Part shown: positions 27,535-35,872 of the stretch, in pieces | Layout of the letters: every line of letters begins with the position of its first letter | Position numbering within the stretch: position 1 is the stretch's first letter | NCBI RefSeq assembly: GCF_036182465.1 | Contig: NZ_CP108081.1 | Location: forward strand, 9,176,001-9,240,000 | Length of the DNA: 64,000 bases | Origin: Streptomyces sp. NBC_00258 | GTDB lineage: Bacteria; Actinomycetota; Actinomycetes; Streptomycetales; Streptomycetaceae | Direction: 5' to 3' | Translations under genes and position numbers: made by a program | The notes under the pieces: generated by a model | What the model was told of the DNA's origin: nothing | Database searches by the model: none | Seen by the model: the letters and a program-made list of their open reading frames with translations, nothing else

Positions 27535-28203
27535 TCACGGGGTCACGGGCTTGGCCGTGAGCCGCTGTCCGTCGACCGTCACGGCACCGGTCTCGGGGTC
27601 GATCCGGGGTGCGGGGCCCGGCTTGCCCGCGCGGTTGAGGATGCCGACCTGCCGGCCGCTCGGCAGGACGATCCAGCCGCCGTCGACCTCGGCGCCACGC
27701 ACGGTGGCGGTCGCGCGGTACAGCCCGGAGGGCTTGAGGGCCTTGTCGGCCGTGAAGCCGTACTCCCGCTGTCCCATGTCGACCGTGCCGCGGATCCGCT
27801 TGCCTTTCAGCTCGCCGGTGAGGACGTTGCCGTTCTGGCCGGTGAGCCGCATGCTGCCGTCGGCCTCGACATCGCCCTTCAGCCACGACTCCTGGTCCCT
27901 GCCGTCGCAGAAGTACGCGACCGCCTTGCCGTCGCGCAGGGTGACCGCGACCGCGGAGGAGTCGTCGTCCGTGCGGCCCGCGTAGTCGGCGTTGGGCACG
28001 GCGGTCTTCGACGGGCTGGGCGAGGGCGACGGCTTGCCCGACGGGGGCGAGGCCGTGGGTGTCGGGCTCGCCGACACCACGTCGCCCGAGGACTCGCTCC
28101 CGGTCGACGTACTGCGCGTCCCCGACGTCGCGTTGAGCGACAGCATGAACAGGGCGAGCAGCAGTCCAGCGAGGAGCGTGAAAAGTGGTCCGGAACGCTT
28201 CAT
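27535..28203 (-). CDS. Membrane-anchored/secreted hypothetical protein
   Basis: A 222-residue protein with an N-terminal hydrophobic helix (FTLLAGLLLALFMLSLNA), then a Ser/Thr/Pro linker (PTPTASPPSGKPSPSPSPSK) of about 40 residues and a beta-rich extracellular domain with AVTLRDGKAVAYFCDGRDQE and GQNGNVLTGELKGKRIRGTV. It is transcribed ahead of the DUF6529/Rieske pair, 88 bp away. No known catalytic motif is seen. ATG 28203 is the natural start. Confidence 0.78.
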   Translation of the reverse strand: MKRSGPLFTLLAGLLLALFMLSLNATSGTRSTSTGSESSGDVVSASPTPTASPPSGKPSPSPSPSKTAVPNADYAGRTDDDSSAVAVTLRDGKAVAYFCDGRDQESWLKGDVEADGSMRLTGQNGNVLTGELKGKRIRGTVDMGQREYGFTADKALKPSGLYRATATVRGAEVDGGWIVLPSGRQVGILNRAGKPGPAPRIDPETGAVTVDGQRLTAKPVTP

Positions 28204-28565
28204 CGAGCCTCCCCCGAGGCGTGGCGCGGACAGCCTCACCATGCAAGCGGACCCGCGGCCCCTGCGTCCAGAGGCGCACAGGAGCGACTTCGCGGAAATC
28301 AACGGACGATCACACCGTAGTGGACAACTTCACTCCAAGTGGTTCTAAGGAGCGATTGCGGTGACATTGGAACAATCCGGGTCGATCGGCTCGCTCGAAG
28401 ACCTCGTCGAGCAGCAGCGGTCCTGAGGCTCCCGGCCTGCCCGTGCGCCCTTCCAGGACAGCTCGGCGGGCGTCTCGGCAGGCGGGCGCCCGGTACCGGG
28501 CCACCGAGGGCTGACTAGGCTGGATGTACCAAGAGCCGATACGTACATCAGCAAGGAGCATCACC
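28204..28565. other. Divergent region ahead of aroH
   Basis: This 362-bp region separates the minus-strand exported protein from aroH. It holds one short ORF with a good ribosome site (28361-28426) and otherwise only promoter-like sequence; CTGACTAGGCTGGATGTACC at 28511-28530 may contain the aroH -10 element (TAGGCT). Confidence 0.4.
28361..28426 (+). CDS. Candidate small ORF of 21 codons upstream of aroH
   Basis: GTG 28361 opens a 21-residue peptide, VTLEQSGSIGSLEDLVEQQR-S. TAAGGAG at 28347-28353 sits seven bases before the start, an excellent ribosome site. The peptide is acidic and could form a single helix. It has no aromatic-residue run, so a classical Trp/Phe/Tyr leader is unlikely. 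It may be a genuine small protein or chance. Confidence 0.35.
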   Translation: MTLEQSGSIGSLEDLVEQQRS

Positions 28566-28928
28566 GTGGCGGTACGAGCGGTCCGGGGCGCCGTCCAACT
28601 GGAGCGGGACGAGGCCGGCCACATGGACGAGCAGGTCAGCGAGCTGCTCACCGCCATACTTGAGCGGAACGAGCTGACCACCGAGGACCTGATCAGCATC
28701 TGGTTCACGGCGACGCCCGACCTGCACAGCGACTTCCCGGCGGCCGCGGCCCGCAAGCTCGGCATCGTCGACGTACCGCTGATCTGCGCGCAGGAGCTGG
28801 ACATCGAGGGCGCGATGCCCCGGGTCGTCCGGGTCCTCGCGCACATCGAGTCCGACCTGCCGCGCTCCGAGGTCGCGCACGTCTACCTGGGTGCCGCGGG
28901 CGCGCTCCGCAAGGACATCGCCCAGTGA
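28566..28928 (+). CDS. aroH: Chorismate mutase, AroH class
   Basis: A 120-residue monofunctional chorismate mutase converting chorismate to prephenate. It starts VAVRAVRGAVQLERDE, holding the N-terminal catalytic Arg, and contains LISIWFTATPDLHSDFPAAA, PLICAQELDIEGAMPRVVRV and EVAHVYLGAAGALRKDI as in Bacillus AroH trimers. GTG 28566 has AAGGAG about eight bases upstream. The stop overlaps the tyrA start, so prephenate is made and oxidised by coupled genes. Confidence 0.94.
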   Translation: MAVRAVRGAVQLERDEAGHMDEQVSELLTAILERNELTTEDLISIWFTATPDLHSDFPAAAARKLGIVDVPLICAQELDIEGAMPRVVRVLAHIESDLPRSEVAHVYLGAAGALRKDIAQ

Positions 28929-30010
28929 GAACCGCACTCGTCATCGGTACCGGACTGATCGGTACGTCCGCCGCGCTGGCCCTGGCGGGGCGCGGCGTCG
29001 TCGTACACCTCGCCGACCACGACCCGGAGCAGGCCCGCACGGCGGCCGCGCTCGGCGCCGGCACGGACGAGGAGCCCACCGGGCCCGTCGACCTCGCGAT
29101 CATCGCGGCGCCGCCCGCGCACGTGGCCGCGGCGCTCGCCGACGCGATGCGGCGCGGGGTCGCGCGCGGCTACCTCGACGTGGCCAGCGTCAAGGGCGGG
29201 CCACGCCGCGAGCTGGAGTCGCTGGGCCTGGACCTGTCCGCGTACATCGGTACGCATCCCATGTCGGGCCGCGAGAAGTCGGGCCCGCTGGCCGCGACCG
29301 GGGACCTCTTCGAGGGGCGCCCCTGGGTGCTCACGCCGACCCGGGAGACGGACACCGAGGTCCTCAACCTCGCGCTGGAGCTCGTCTCGCACTGCCGTGC
29401 CGTGCCGGTCGTCATGGACGCCGACGCCCACGACCGCGCGGTCGCCCTCGTCTCCCACATGCCCCACCTGGTGTCGAGCATGGTCGCCGCGCGGCTTGAG
29501 AACGCCGAGGAGGCGGCCGTACGCCTCTGCGGTCAGGGCATCCGTGACGTGACCCGGATCGCCGCCTCCGACCCGCGGATGTGGATCGACATCCTCTCCG
29601 CGAACCCGGGCCCGGTCGCCGACCTCCTCGCGGACGTCTCGGCCGACCTGGACGAGACCGTGCAGGCCCTGCGCGCCCTGCAGTCCTCCGACGAGGCCAA
29701 GCGCAGCGAGGGTTTCACCGGCATCGAGGACGTCCTGCGCCGGGGCAACGCCGGCCAGATCCGAGTCCCCGGCAAGCACGGCGCCGCCCCGACCGTGTAC
29801 GAGAGCGTCGTCGTCCTCATCGACGACCAGCCGGGCCAGCTGGCCCGTATCTTCGCCGACGCGGGCCGCGCGGGCGTCAACATCGAGGACGTCCGCATCG
29901 AGCACGCGACCGGGCAGCAGGCGGGTCTGGTCGAGCTGATGGTGAAGCCCTCGGCGGCGCCCGTGCTGACGGCGTCGCTGCGGGAGCGGGGCTGGTCGAT
30001 CCGGCAGTAG
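28925..30010 (+). CDS. tyrA: Prephenate dehydrogenase
   Basis: A 361-residue NAD-dependent enzyme converting prephenate to 4-hydroxyphenylpyruvate in tyrosine synthesis. The Rossmann motif is VIGTGLIGTSAALALAG and the active-site region is YIGTHPMSGREKSGPLAA. The C-terminal 75 residues form an ACT domain (VVLIDDQPGQLARIFADAGR then AGVNIEDVRIEH), implying feedback by an amino acid, probably tyrosine. GTG 28925 overlaps the aroH stop. Confidence 0.94.
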   Translation: MRTALVIGTGLIGTSAALALAGRGVVVHLADHDPEQARTAAALGAGTDEEPTGPVDLAIIAAPPAHVAAALADAMRRGVARGYLDVASVKGGPRRELESLGLDLSAYIGTHPMSGREKSGPLAATGDLFEGRPWVLTPTRETDTEVLNLALELVSHCRAVPVVMDADAHDRAVALVSHMPHLVSSMVAARLENAEEAAVRLCGQGIRDVTRIAASDPRMWIDILSANPGPVADLLADVSADLDETVQALRALQSSDEAKRSEGFTGIEDVLRRGNAGQIRVPGKHGAAPTVYESVVVLIDDQPGQLARIFADAGRAGVNIEDVRIEHATGQQAGLVELMVKPSAAPVLTASLRERGWSIRQ

Positions 30011-30207
30011 ACCGGGCGATGTGCGACCCGGCTCGGTGATCCCGGTTCCGGTGGTCGTCCCGGTGATCGTCGCGGAGGTGGCCCGGGGGCTGTGACAGGG
30101 GCACCGCGGGGTCCGTAAAACGGGGTCCGGGAAGCCAGTAACCTTGTTCGGGGCACGATCGCGCCCGAACCAGCCCACCACCCCGTACCAGGAAGGTGCC
30201 CGCACCC

Positions 30208-30903
30208 GTGGAAACCACCGCCGCCCGGACCGCTCCGGCCGTGATTGTCGCCATCGACGGTCCCTCCGGCACGGGCAAGTCGAGCACCTCCAAGGCCGTC
30301 GCCGCCAAGCTCGGCCTGAGCTACCTGGACACGGGCGCCCAGTACCGGGCGATCACCTGGTGGATGGTGACCAACGGCATCGACGTCACCGACCCCTCCT
30401 CGATCGCCGCCGCGGCCGGCAAGCCCGAGATCGTGTCCGGTACGGACCCCTCGGCGCCGACGATCACGGTCGACGGCACGGATGTCGCGGGCCCGATCCG
30501 CACCCAGGAGGTCACCTCCAAGGTCAGCGCGGTCAGCGCCGTGCCCGAGGTGCGGGCCCGGATCACCGAGCTGCAGCGCTCGATCGCCTCGGCGGCCGAG
30601 CAGGGCATCGTCGTCGAGGGCCGGGACATCGGTACGACCGTGCTGCCCGACGCAGACCTGAAGATCTTCCTCACCGCGTCCCCGGAGGCCCGTGCGGCCC
30701 GCCGCAGCGGTGAGCTCAAGGGCGCCGACGTCAACGCCACCCGCGAAGCCCTGATCAAGCGGGACGCGGCCGACTCCAGCCGTAAGACCTCGCCGCTCGC
30801 CAAGGCGGACGACGCGGTCGAGGTGGACACCTCCGACCTCACGCTCCAGCAGGTCATCGAGTGCGTCGTCACCCTCGTCGAGGAGAAGCGGGCCCCGAGG
30901 TGA
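30208..30903 (+). CDS. cmk: Cytidylate kinase
   Basis: A 231-residue (d)CMP kinase. The P-loop is IDGPSGTGKSSTSKAVAA, followed by YLDTGAQYRAITW (the usual Gly-Ala-x-Tyr-Arg substrate loop has Gln at the variable position) and IVVEGRDIGTTVLPDADLKI. GTG 30208 is preferred because GGAAGG lies at 30191-30195; GTG 30196 abuts that site. The end overlaps plsC by 4 nt. The order tyrA-cmk-plsC-der is typical of Streptomyces. Confidence 0.95.
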   Translation: METTAARTAPAVIVAIDGPSGTGKSSTSKAVAAKLGLSYLDTGAQYRAITWWMVTNGIDVTDPSSIAAAAGKPEIVSGTDPSAPTITVDGTDVAGPIRTQEVTSKVSAVSAVPEVRARITELQRSIASAAEQGIVVEGRDIGTTVLPDADLKIFLTASPEARAARRSGELKGADVNATREALIKRDAADSSRKTSPLAKADDAVEVDTSDLTLQQVIECVVTLVEEKRAPR

Positions 30904-31553
30904 GCGTCGCGTCCGTGCCCACGGTCAAGGGCGCCGAGGTGGGGCGACGCATCGGCGTCGGCCTGATGTACGGCCTGTGGAAGCCGCGGGTGCTGGGTGC
31001 CTGGAAGGTCCCCGCGACCGGCCCGGTGATCTTCGCGGTCAACCACTCCCACAACATCGACGGCCCGATGGTCATCGGCGTGGCGCCCCGGCCCTCGCAC
31101 TTCCTGGTCAAGAAGGAAGCGTTCATCGGCCCGCTCGGCCCGTTCATGACCAACGTCGGCCAGATCAAGGTCGACCGTGACACCACCGACCGGACGGCCA
31201 TCACGCGCGCGCTGGGCGTGCTGGAGAACGGCGGGGTCCTCGGGATCTTTCCGGAGGGCTCCCGCGGCGAGGGCGACTTCGCCGCACTGCGCGCCGGGCT
31301 CTCCTACTTCGCCGTCCGCAGCGGGGCTCCGATCGTCCCGGTCGCCGTGCTGGGAAGCACGGAGCGGCGCGGACGGTTGATAAAGGCGTTGCCCCCGCTG
31401 CGCAGCCGGGTCGACGTCGTCTTCGGCGACCCCTTCGAGGCGGGCGACGGCAGCGGCCTGCGTACGCGCAAGGCGCTCGACGAGGCGACCGTGCGGATCC
31501 AGAAGCAGCTCACCGCGCACCTGGAAAACGCCAGGCACCTTACGGGGCGTTAA
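30900..31553 (+). CDS. plsC: 1-acylglycerol-3-phosphate acyltransferase
   Basis: A 217-residue PlsC-type acyltransferase that acylates lysophosphatidic acid in phospholipid synthesis. The HX4D catalytic motif is NHSHNIDGPM and the acceptor-binding motif is GIFPEGSRGEGDF; FLVKKEAFIGPLGPFMTNVG lies between. GTG 30900 overlaps the cmk stop (GTGA). In actinomycetes the gene is regularly sandwiched between cmk and der. Confidence 0.92.
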   Translation: MSVASVPTVKGAEVGRRIGVGLMYGLWKPRVLGAWKVPATGPVIFAVNHSHNIDGPMVIGVAPRPSHFLVKKEAFIGPLGPFMTNVGQIKVDRDTTDRTAITRALGVLENGGVLGIFPEGSRGEGDFAALRAGLSYFAVRSGAPIVPVAVLGSTERRGRLIKALPPLRSRVDVVFGDPFEAGDGSGLRTRKALDEATVRIQKQLTAHLENARHLTGR

Positions 31554-31628
31554 GAGACACTCCAGTAGTGGATCGTCCGATACGGGCGGTCCACCGATCA
31601 CCACGATGAACTACGAGGTACGGACTTC

Positions 31629-33101
31629 ATGAACGACCACATCCAGCCCGACGGCTCGGCCGAGCACGAGCACGGGGCGCTTGGCGATGCCGAGTACGCG
31701 GAGTTCATGGAGCTCGCCGCGGAAGAGGGCTTCGACGTCGAGGACATCGAGGGCGCGATCGAGGCAGCCGGCCACGGCCCGCTCCCGGTCCTCGCCGTCG
31801 TCGGCCGTCCGAACGTCGGCAAGTCGACCCTGGTGAACCGGATCATCGGCCGCCGGGAGGCCGTCGTCGAGGACAAGCCGGGCGTCACCCGCGACCGCGT
31901 CACCTACGAGGCCGAGTGGGCGGGCCGCCGCTTCAAGCTCGTCGACACCGGCGGCTGGGAGCAGGACGTCCTCGGCATCGACGCGTCCGTGGCCGCGCAG
32001 GCCGAGTACGCGATCGACGCGGCCGACGCGGTCGTCTTCGTCGTCGACGCCAAGGTCGGCGCCACCGACACCGACGAGGCGGTCGTGCGCCTGCTGCGCA
32101 AGGCCGGCAAGCCCGTCGTCCTGTGCGCCAACAAGGTCGACGGCCTGAGCGGCGAGGCCGACGCCTCGTACCTGTGGGCCCTTGGCCTCGGCGAGCCGCA
32201 CCCCGTCTCCGCGCTGCACGGCCGCGGCACCGGCGACATGCTGGACGCCGTCCTGGAGGCGCTGCCCGAGGCCCCGGCGCAGACCTTCGGCACCGCAGTC
32301 GGCGGCCCCCGCCGCATCGCTCTCATCGGCCGCCCGAACGTGGGCAAGTCCTCGCTGCTGAACAAGGTGGCCAACGAGGACCGCGTGGTCGTCAACGAGG
32401 TCGCGGGCACCACCCGCGACCCGGTCGACGAGCTCATCGAGCTCGGCGGTGTCACCTGGAAGTTCGTCGACACGGCCGGTATCCGCAAGCGCGTCCACCT
32501 CCAGCAGGGCGCCGACTACTACGCCTCGCTGCGTACGGCCGCGGCCGTGGAGAAGGCCGAAGTCGCCGTCATCCTGATCGACGCCTGCGAGACCATCTCG
32601 GTCCAGGACCAGCGCATCGTCACGATGGCCGTCGAGGCCGGGCGTGCGATCGTCCTCGCCTTCAACAAGTGGGACACCCTCGACGAGGAGCGCCGCTACT
32701 ACCTGGAGCGCGAGATCGAGACCGAGCTCGCCCAGGTCGCCTGGGCGCCCCGGGTCAACGTCTCGGCGCGTACGGGCCGGCACATGGAGAAGCTCGTCCC
32801 GGCGATCGAGACCGCGATCGAGGGCTGGGAGTCGCGTGTCCCCACGGGCCGGCTGAACGCCTTCCTGGGTGAGCTGGTCGCCGCCCATCCGCACCCGGTC
32901 CGTGGCGGCAAGCAGCCCCGCATCCTCTTCGGCACCCAAGCGGGCACGAAGCCGCCGCGGTTCGTGCTGTTCTCCTCGGGATTCATCGAGCACGGCTACC
33001 GCCGCTTCGTGGAGCGCCGGCTGCGCGAGGAGTTCACCTTCGAGGGAACGCCGATCCACATCTCGGTGCGGGTGCGCGAGAAGCGCGGCAGGAAGAAGTA
33101 G
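31629..33101 (+). CDS. der: Ribosome-associated GTPase Der (EngA)
   Basis: A 490-residue GTPase with two G domains needed for 50S ribosome assembly. The first has GRPNVGKSTLVNRI, DTGGWEQ and NKVD; the second has GRPNVGKSSLLNKV, DTAGIRKR and NKWD. A C-terminal KH-like domain follows, ending in a basic tail. An N-terminal acidic extension of about 55 residues, beginning MNDHIQPDGSAEHEHGALGD, is normal for Streptomyces. A very strong hairpin follows the gene. Confidence 0.97.
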   Translation: MNDHIQPDGSAEHEHGALGDAEYAEFMELAAEEGFDVEDIEGAIEAAGHGPLPVLAVVGRPNVGKSTLVNRIIGRREAVVEDKPGVTRDRVTYEAEWAGRRFKLVDTGGWEQDVLGIDASVAAQAEYAIDAADAVVFVVDAKVGATDTDEAVVRLLRKAGKPVVLCANKVDGLSGEADASYLWALGLGEPHPVSALHGRGTGDMLDAVLEALPEAPAQTFGTAVGGPRRIALIGRPNVGKSSLLNKVANEDRVVVNEVAGTTRDPVDELIELGGVTWKFVDTAGIRKRVHLQQGADYYASLRTAAAVEKAEVAVILIDACETISVQDQRIVTMAVEAGRAIVLAFNKWDTLDEERRYYLEREIETELAQVAWAPRVNVSARTGRHMEKLVPAIETAIEGWESRVPTGRLNAFLGELVAAHPHPVRGGKQPRILFGTQAGTKPPRFVLFSSGFIEHGYRRFVERRLREEFTFEGTPIHISVRVREKRGRKK

Positions 33102-33119
33102 CCGCACGGGACGTGTACA

Positions 33120-33165
33120 CACATGGGTGAGGGCCCCGCGGAACCGCGGGGCCCTCACCCATGTG
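33120..33165. terminator. Bidirectional terminator between der and hypothetical gene
   Basis: A perfect 22-bp stem (33120-33141 with 33144-33165, core GGGTGAGGGCCCCGCGG) with only a 2-nt nominal tip separates der from the convergent minus-strand gene. It is the longest perfect stem in the window and should end both transcripts. Confidence 0.85.
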
Positions 33166-33184
33166 CCTCAGTCTTCCCGGTGCC

Positions 33185-33646
33185 TCAGCGTTCCCGGCGC
33201 GGTCCGGGCGGGAGCGCCGCCGGGATCAGACCGGTGGCGTGCTGCCGCGCCACCGGCTGCCAGTCGGACGTGACGGTCTGGCTCTGGTGCGTGGACACCT
33301 GCCCCGTCTGGTGCTGCCCGACGTGCCGCATGCCGTACGAGGTCGGCGTGTACGCACCCGAGTTGTACGAGCCGGTGCTGAGCAGCCCCGTCCCGTGCAG
33401 ACCAGAACCCTGCAGACCCGAGCCGTACAGGCCTCCGCCGTGCGGCCCGGTCCCGAAAGCCGTGAAACCGAGCTCCTCCTCGCCACTGCGGTCGCCCGGC
33501 AGGGTCCGAAAGGCCTTGCGGAACTCCGCGAAGAGCGCGTCGTAGATCGGCGTGGCCGAATGGATGCCCGCGGTGTCCTGTACCGGCCGCATGGCCGGGA
33601 TCGGGGACGTGTACGGCAGGCGGCGGGGGGAGTCGTAGGTGTGCAC
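33185..33646 (-). CDS. Hypothetical protein with Gly-rich short repeats
   Basis: A 153-residue protein of unknown function. The central part carries imperfect five-residue repeats, GLYGSGLQGSGLHGTGLLST, before a Tyr/Gln/His-rich section ending in HQTGQVSTHQSQTVTSDWQP. The N-terminal region ATPIYDALFAEFRKAFRTLP looks like an amphipathic helix. No signal peptide or membrane segment. The start is GTG 33646 with no good ribosome site; ATG 33592 (MRPVQDTAG) is an alternative. It faces der across the strong terminator. Confidence 0.65.
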   Translation of the reverse strand: MHTYDSPRRLPYTSPIPAMRPVQDTAGIHSATPIYDALFAEFRKAFRTLPGDRSGEEELGFTAFGTGPHGGGLYGSGLQGSGLHGTGLLSTGSYNSGAYTPTSYGMRHVGQHQTGQVSTHQSQTVTSDWQPVARQHATGLIPAALPPGPRRER

Positions 33647-33747
33647 GTCTGTGCCAACGACCCCGCCGCCCTTCGGATGCGGCCGCCGGTCCCCATTGGC
33701 CGGTCACCGGGAGTGTTTCCGGCGCATTCGTGGACCGGGGCCCGCGC

Positions 33748-34524
33748 TCAGGTGCCGGCCAGGGGCATCGCGCTCGCCACCAGCTGGCCGCCCGCGGCGG
33801 CCTTGTCGAGTGCCTGGCGCAGCAGGTCCTCGCGGGGCTGGCGGCCGATCGAGCCGACCGGGGCCGCGAACAGCAGCACCTGCTGGTGCTTGTTGGCGGC
33901 CGCCCGCCAGCTGTCGGTGACCTGGAGCGGCTGGTGGGCCTGCCACCAGGCGACGGGCGAGCCCCCGCTGGTGCCGGGCTGCAGGACCGCGTGCAGCTGG
34001 CCCATTGCGAGCAGCACGGACCAGCCGTGCAGTACTGGCGGCACCTCCGTGACCTGGCTCAGCGGCATGAAGCCCTGCTCGATGAGGAGCGGCAGGAAGT
34101 CGTCGCCCGCTCCTCCCGTCGTGCCGGGCCGGGCGATGCGTGCGGTCGGCTCGACGACGAGCGCGGGGTGCAGCTCGCCGCCGAGCAGGACGAGCCCGCT
34201 GGTGACACCGAGGACGGCCTGCTCGGGCAGGGCCTCGGAGGGACGCTCGTCCCCGGTGATGGACCGGACGGCGCCCTGCAGTTGCTCCTCGGTCACCTGG
34301 ACGACCTGCGAGGGCAGGCAGGTGGCGTGGGCGAAGGCGAGTACGGCGGTCTCGTCGCCGATGAACAGGACGGTGCTGGTGCGCTCCTGTTCGGAGTCGC
34401 CCTGGGTGCGGCAGGACGTGCAGTCGTAACTGCCCGGGGCGTTCTCTCCGGCGAGCAGCCGGTCGGCTTCTTCGTCGCCGATCTCGGCGCGTACGTCGTC
34501 GCTGACGTCGAGCATGCGCGGCAC
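33748..34524 (-). CDS. Hypothetical protein with possible zinc site
   Basis: A 258-residue soluble protein I do not recognise. The N-terminal third contains DCTSCRTQGDSEQ and AHATCLPSQVV, that is C-x2-C and H-x2-C, which could bind zinc. The rest is a mixed alpha/beta domain (TSTVLFIGDETAVLAFAHA, AVLGVTSGLVLLGGELHPAL). Start GTG 34524 has GAGGAG five bases upstream. It stands alone, with 100 bp to the gene downstream on the same strand. Homologues appear to be actinomycete-specific, judged from general style only. Confidence 0.78.
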   Translation of the reverse strand: MPRMLDVSDDVRAEIGDEEADRLLAGENAPGSYDCTSCRTQGDSEQERTSTVLFIGDETAVLAFAHATCLPSQVVQVTEEQLQGAVRSITGDERPSEALPEQAVLGVTSGLVLLGGELHPALVVEPTARIARPGTTGGAGDDFLPLLIEQGFMPLSQVTEVPPVLHGWSVLLAMGQLHAVLQPGTSGGSPVAWWQAHQPLQVTDSWRAAANKHQQVLLFAAPVGSIGRQPREDLLRQALDKAAAGGQLVASAMPLAGT

Positions 34525-34638
34525 GGGGGCTCCTCGGGATGCGGTGCGTGGTGCGGCCGGGTGGCCCCCGGCCCATGAACCGGATGGGTTCCCGGCTCAT
34601 GAAGAAGACAACGGGCGATCTGTGGCCGGAGTCACGCC

Positions 34639-34711
34639 CGGGAGCGAACGGAATCGAACCATCCTGCGCACAGCGTGAACCCGGCTGCGGAATCTGTTAC
34701 TCCACGCCAAC
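34639..34711 (-). pseudogene. Degenerate tRNA-like sequence, UCA-type loop
   Basis: On the minus strand a 73-nt stretch ends in acceptor-like CGCTCCC-G and has a good T arm: GATGG-TTCGATT-CCGTT with wobble pairs. Counting as a tRNA puts T at 33 and TCA at 34-36. The 5' acceptor half (GTTGGCG) and the D and anticodon stems pair poorly and G18-G19 is not kept. It is most likely a decayed tRNA or tRNA fragment rather than a working gene. Confidence 0.3.
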
Positions 34712-34826
34712 TTCTCGGGGTTCCAAGGAAGTTGGTCCGGTGAGGTGAGTCACAGATCGTCAGGTCCGTTGGTCGACAAATCCGGAAATCAGCGAATGAA
34801 GCGGGTGTCTCAAATTCGACGATACT

Positions 34827-35101
34827 CCCGGTAACGGCGAACTGGCCTGGAATGACAAGGAGTTGGTTGTTACCGGGCCTCCCGGCTCTCTACATTGCTC
34901 CGCCGTGTGCAACGAGCACCGCTCGGGTACGTCCGCCGACCGCACAGCAAGCCAGCAGGAAGCACCGCGAGCATCACCAGAAGCGCCACCAGTACCACCA
35001 GCACCAACTCCGGCGGACGGGGTGAAACGGAAGGCCCGCGTCGACACGCGGGACCTTCCGTGCCGCCTTGGGGGAGCCCGGGTCCTTGGAGAGGGAACTA
35101 C
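34827..35101 (+). promoter_or_regulatory. Structured 5' untranslated region of the first Rpf-like gene
   Basis: Two RNA structures lie ahead of the gene at 35102. The first is CCCGGTAAC (34827-34835) with GTTACCGGG (34869-34877). The second, 35026-35060, is a 15-bp stem ACGGAAGG-CCCGCGT / ACGCGGG-A-CCTTCCGT with loop CGAC and one bulged A; it is preceded by GGGGTGAA and followed by GGGGGAGCCCGGG. Between them runs a CACCAG-rich stretch. c-di-AMP (ydaO) riboswitches precede some Streptomyces rpf genes; GGGGTGAA recalls that motif, but the full consensus is not evident. Confidence 0.4.
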
Positions 35102-35722
35102 ATGTCCGAATGTGCCGATACCACTCGTAAGACTCGTACCACGGCGGTCCTCGCCGGGGCGGCACTGCTCGCCCCGCTCGGACTGCTCGCCGCCACCGGC
35201 AACGCCGCGGCGGCGGACAGCGGAGTGTGGGACCGCATCGCCCAGTGCGAGAGCGGCGGCAACTGGCACATCAACACCGGGAACGGCTACTACGGAGGAC
35301 TCCAGTTCTCCGCCGGCACCTGGCGCGCGTACGGCGGCTCGGCCTACGCGTCCACCGCCGACAAGGCCTCCAAGGCGCAGCAGATCGCTGTCGCCACCAA
35401 GGTGCAGCGCGGGCAGGGATGGGGCGCCTGGCCCACCTGTTCGTCACGCGCGGGCGCGTCCGGCGGTGCGCCCGCGGCGTCCACGCCCGGCACCCCCACC
35501 ACCAAGGCCGCCCCGTCGAAGCCGGCGAAGGCGCCGGACCGTTCGACGGGCCACACCGGCCGCGGCTCGTCCCGCGGCGACTACACCGTCCGCAGCGGCG
35601 ACACGCTGAGCGCCGTCGCGGCCCGGCACGGAACGACCTGGCAGCGGATCTACGCCGCCAACAAGGCCGCCATCGGCGGGGACCCCGACGTGATCGTCCC
35701 CGGCCAGCGGCTGGAGCTCTGA
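35102..35722 (+). CDS. Rpf-like transglycosylase with LysM domain
   Basis: A 206-residue secreted wall hydrolase. Signal peptide TTAVLAGAALLAPLGLLAAT ends near AAAAD. The resuscitation-promoting-factor domain follows (GVWDRIAQCESGGNWHINTG, then GYYGGLQFSAGTWRAYGG), with the catalytic Glu in CESGG and a conserved cysteine pair. After a Pro/Ser/Thr linker a LysM domain ends the protein (YTVRSGDTLSAVAARHGTTW). Such enzymes cleave peptidoglycan during spore germination and growth. ATG 35102 has GGAGAGGG upstream. Confidence 0.92.
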   Translation: MSECADTTRKTRTTAVLAGAALLAPLGLLAATGNAAAADSGVWDRIAQCESGGNWHINTGNGYYGGLQFSAGTWRAYGGSAYASTADKASKAQQIAVATKVQRGQGWGAWPTCSSRAGASGGAPAASTPGTPTTKAAPSKPAKAPDRSTGHTGRGSSRGDYTVRSGDTLSAVAARHGTTWQRIYAANKAAIGGDPDVIVPGQRLEL

Positions 35723-35779
35723 GCCCGAGGCCCTGAGCCCGGTGCTCCGTTCTCCGAGCCGGACTCTCGCTCTCGGGCA

Positions 35780-35815
35780 GGGGCCCCACCCGGTCCTCCG
35801 ACCGGGTGGGGCCCC
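35780..35815 (+). terminator. Terminator between the two Rpf-like genes
   Basis: Arms GGGGCCCCACCCGGTC and GACCGGGTGGGGCCCC form a perfect 16-bp stem with a 4-nt loop, about 60 bp after the first gene, so the two genes are probably separate transcripts. Confidence 0.8.
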
Positions 35816-35872
35816 GTCGGACGCCTGCGCGGCTGGCCGACGGGCCGTCACCACCCTGCCTAGCGTGGCCCG

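Noticed and set aside
34971..35006. CACCAG-rich stretch checked as a CRISPR-like or tandem array
   Set aside because: The spacing is irregular and the unit is only six bases; it lies in the leader of an Rpf-like gene.
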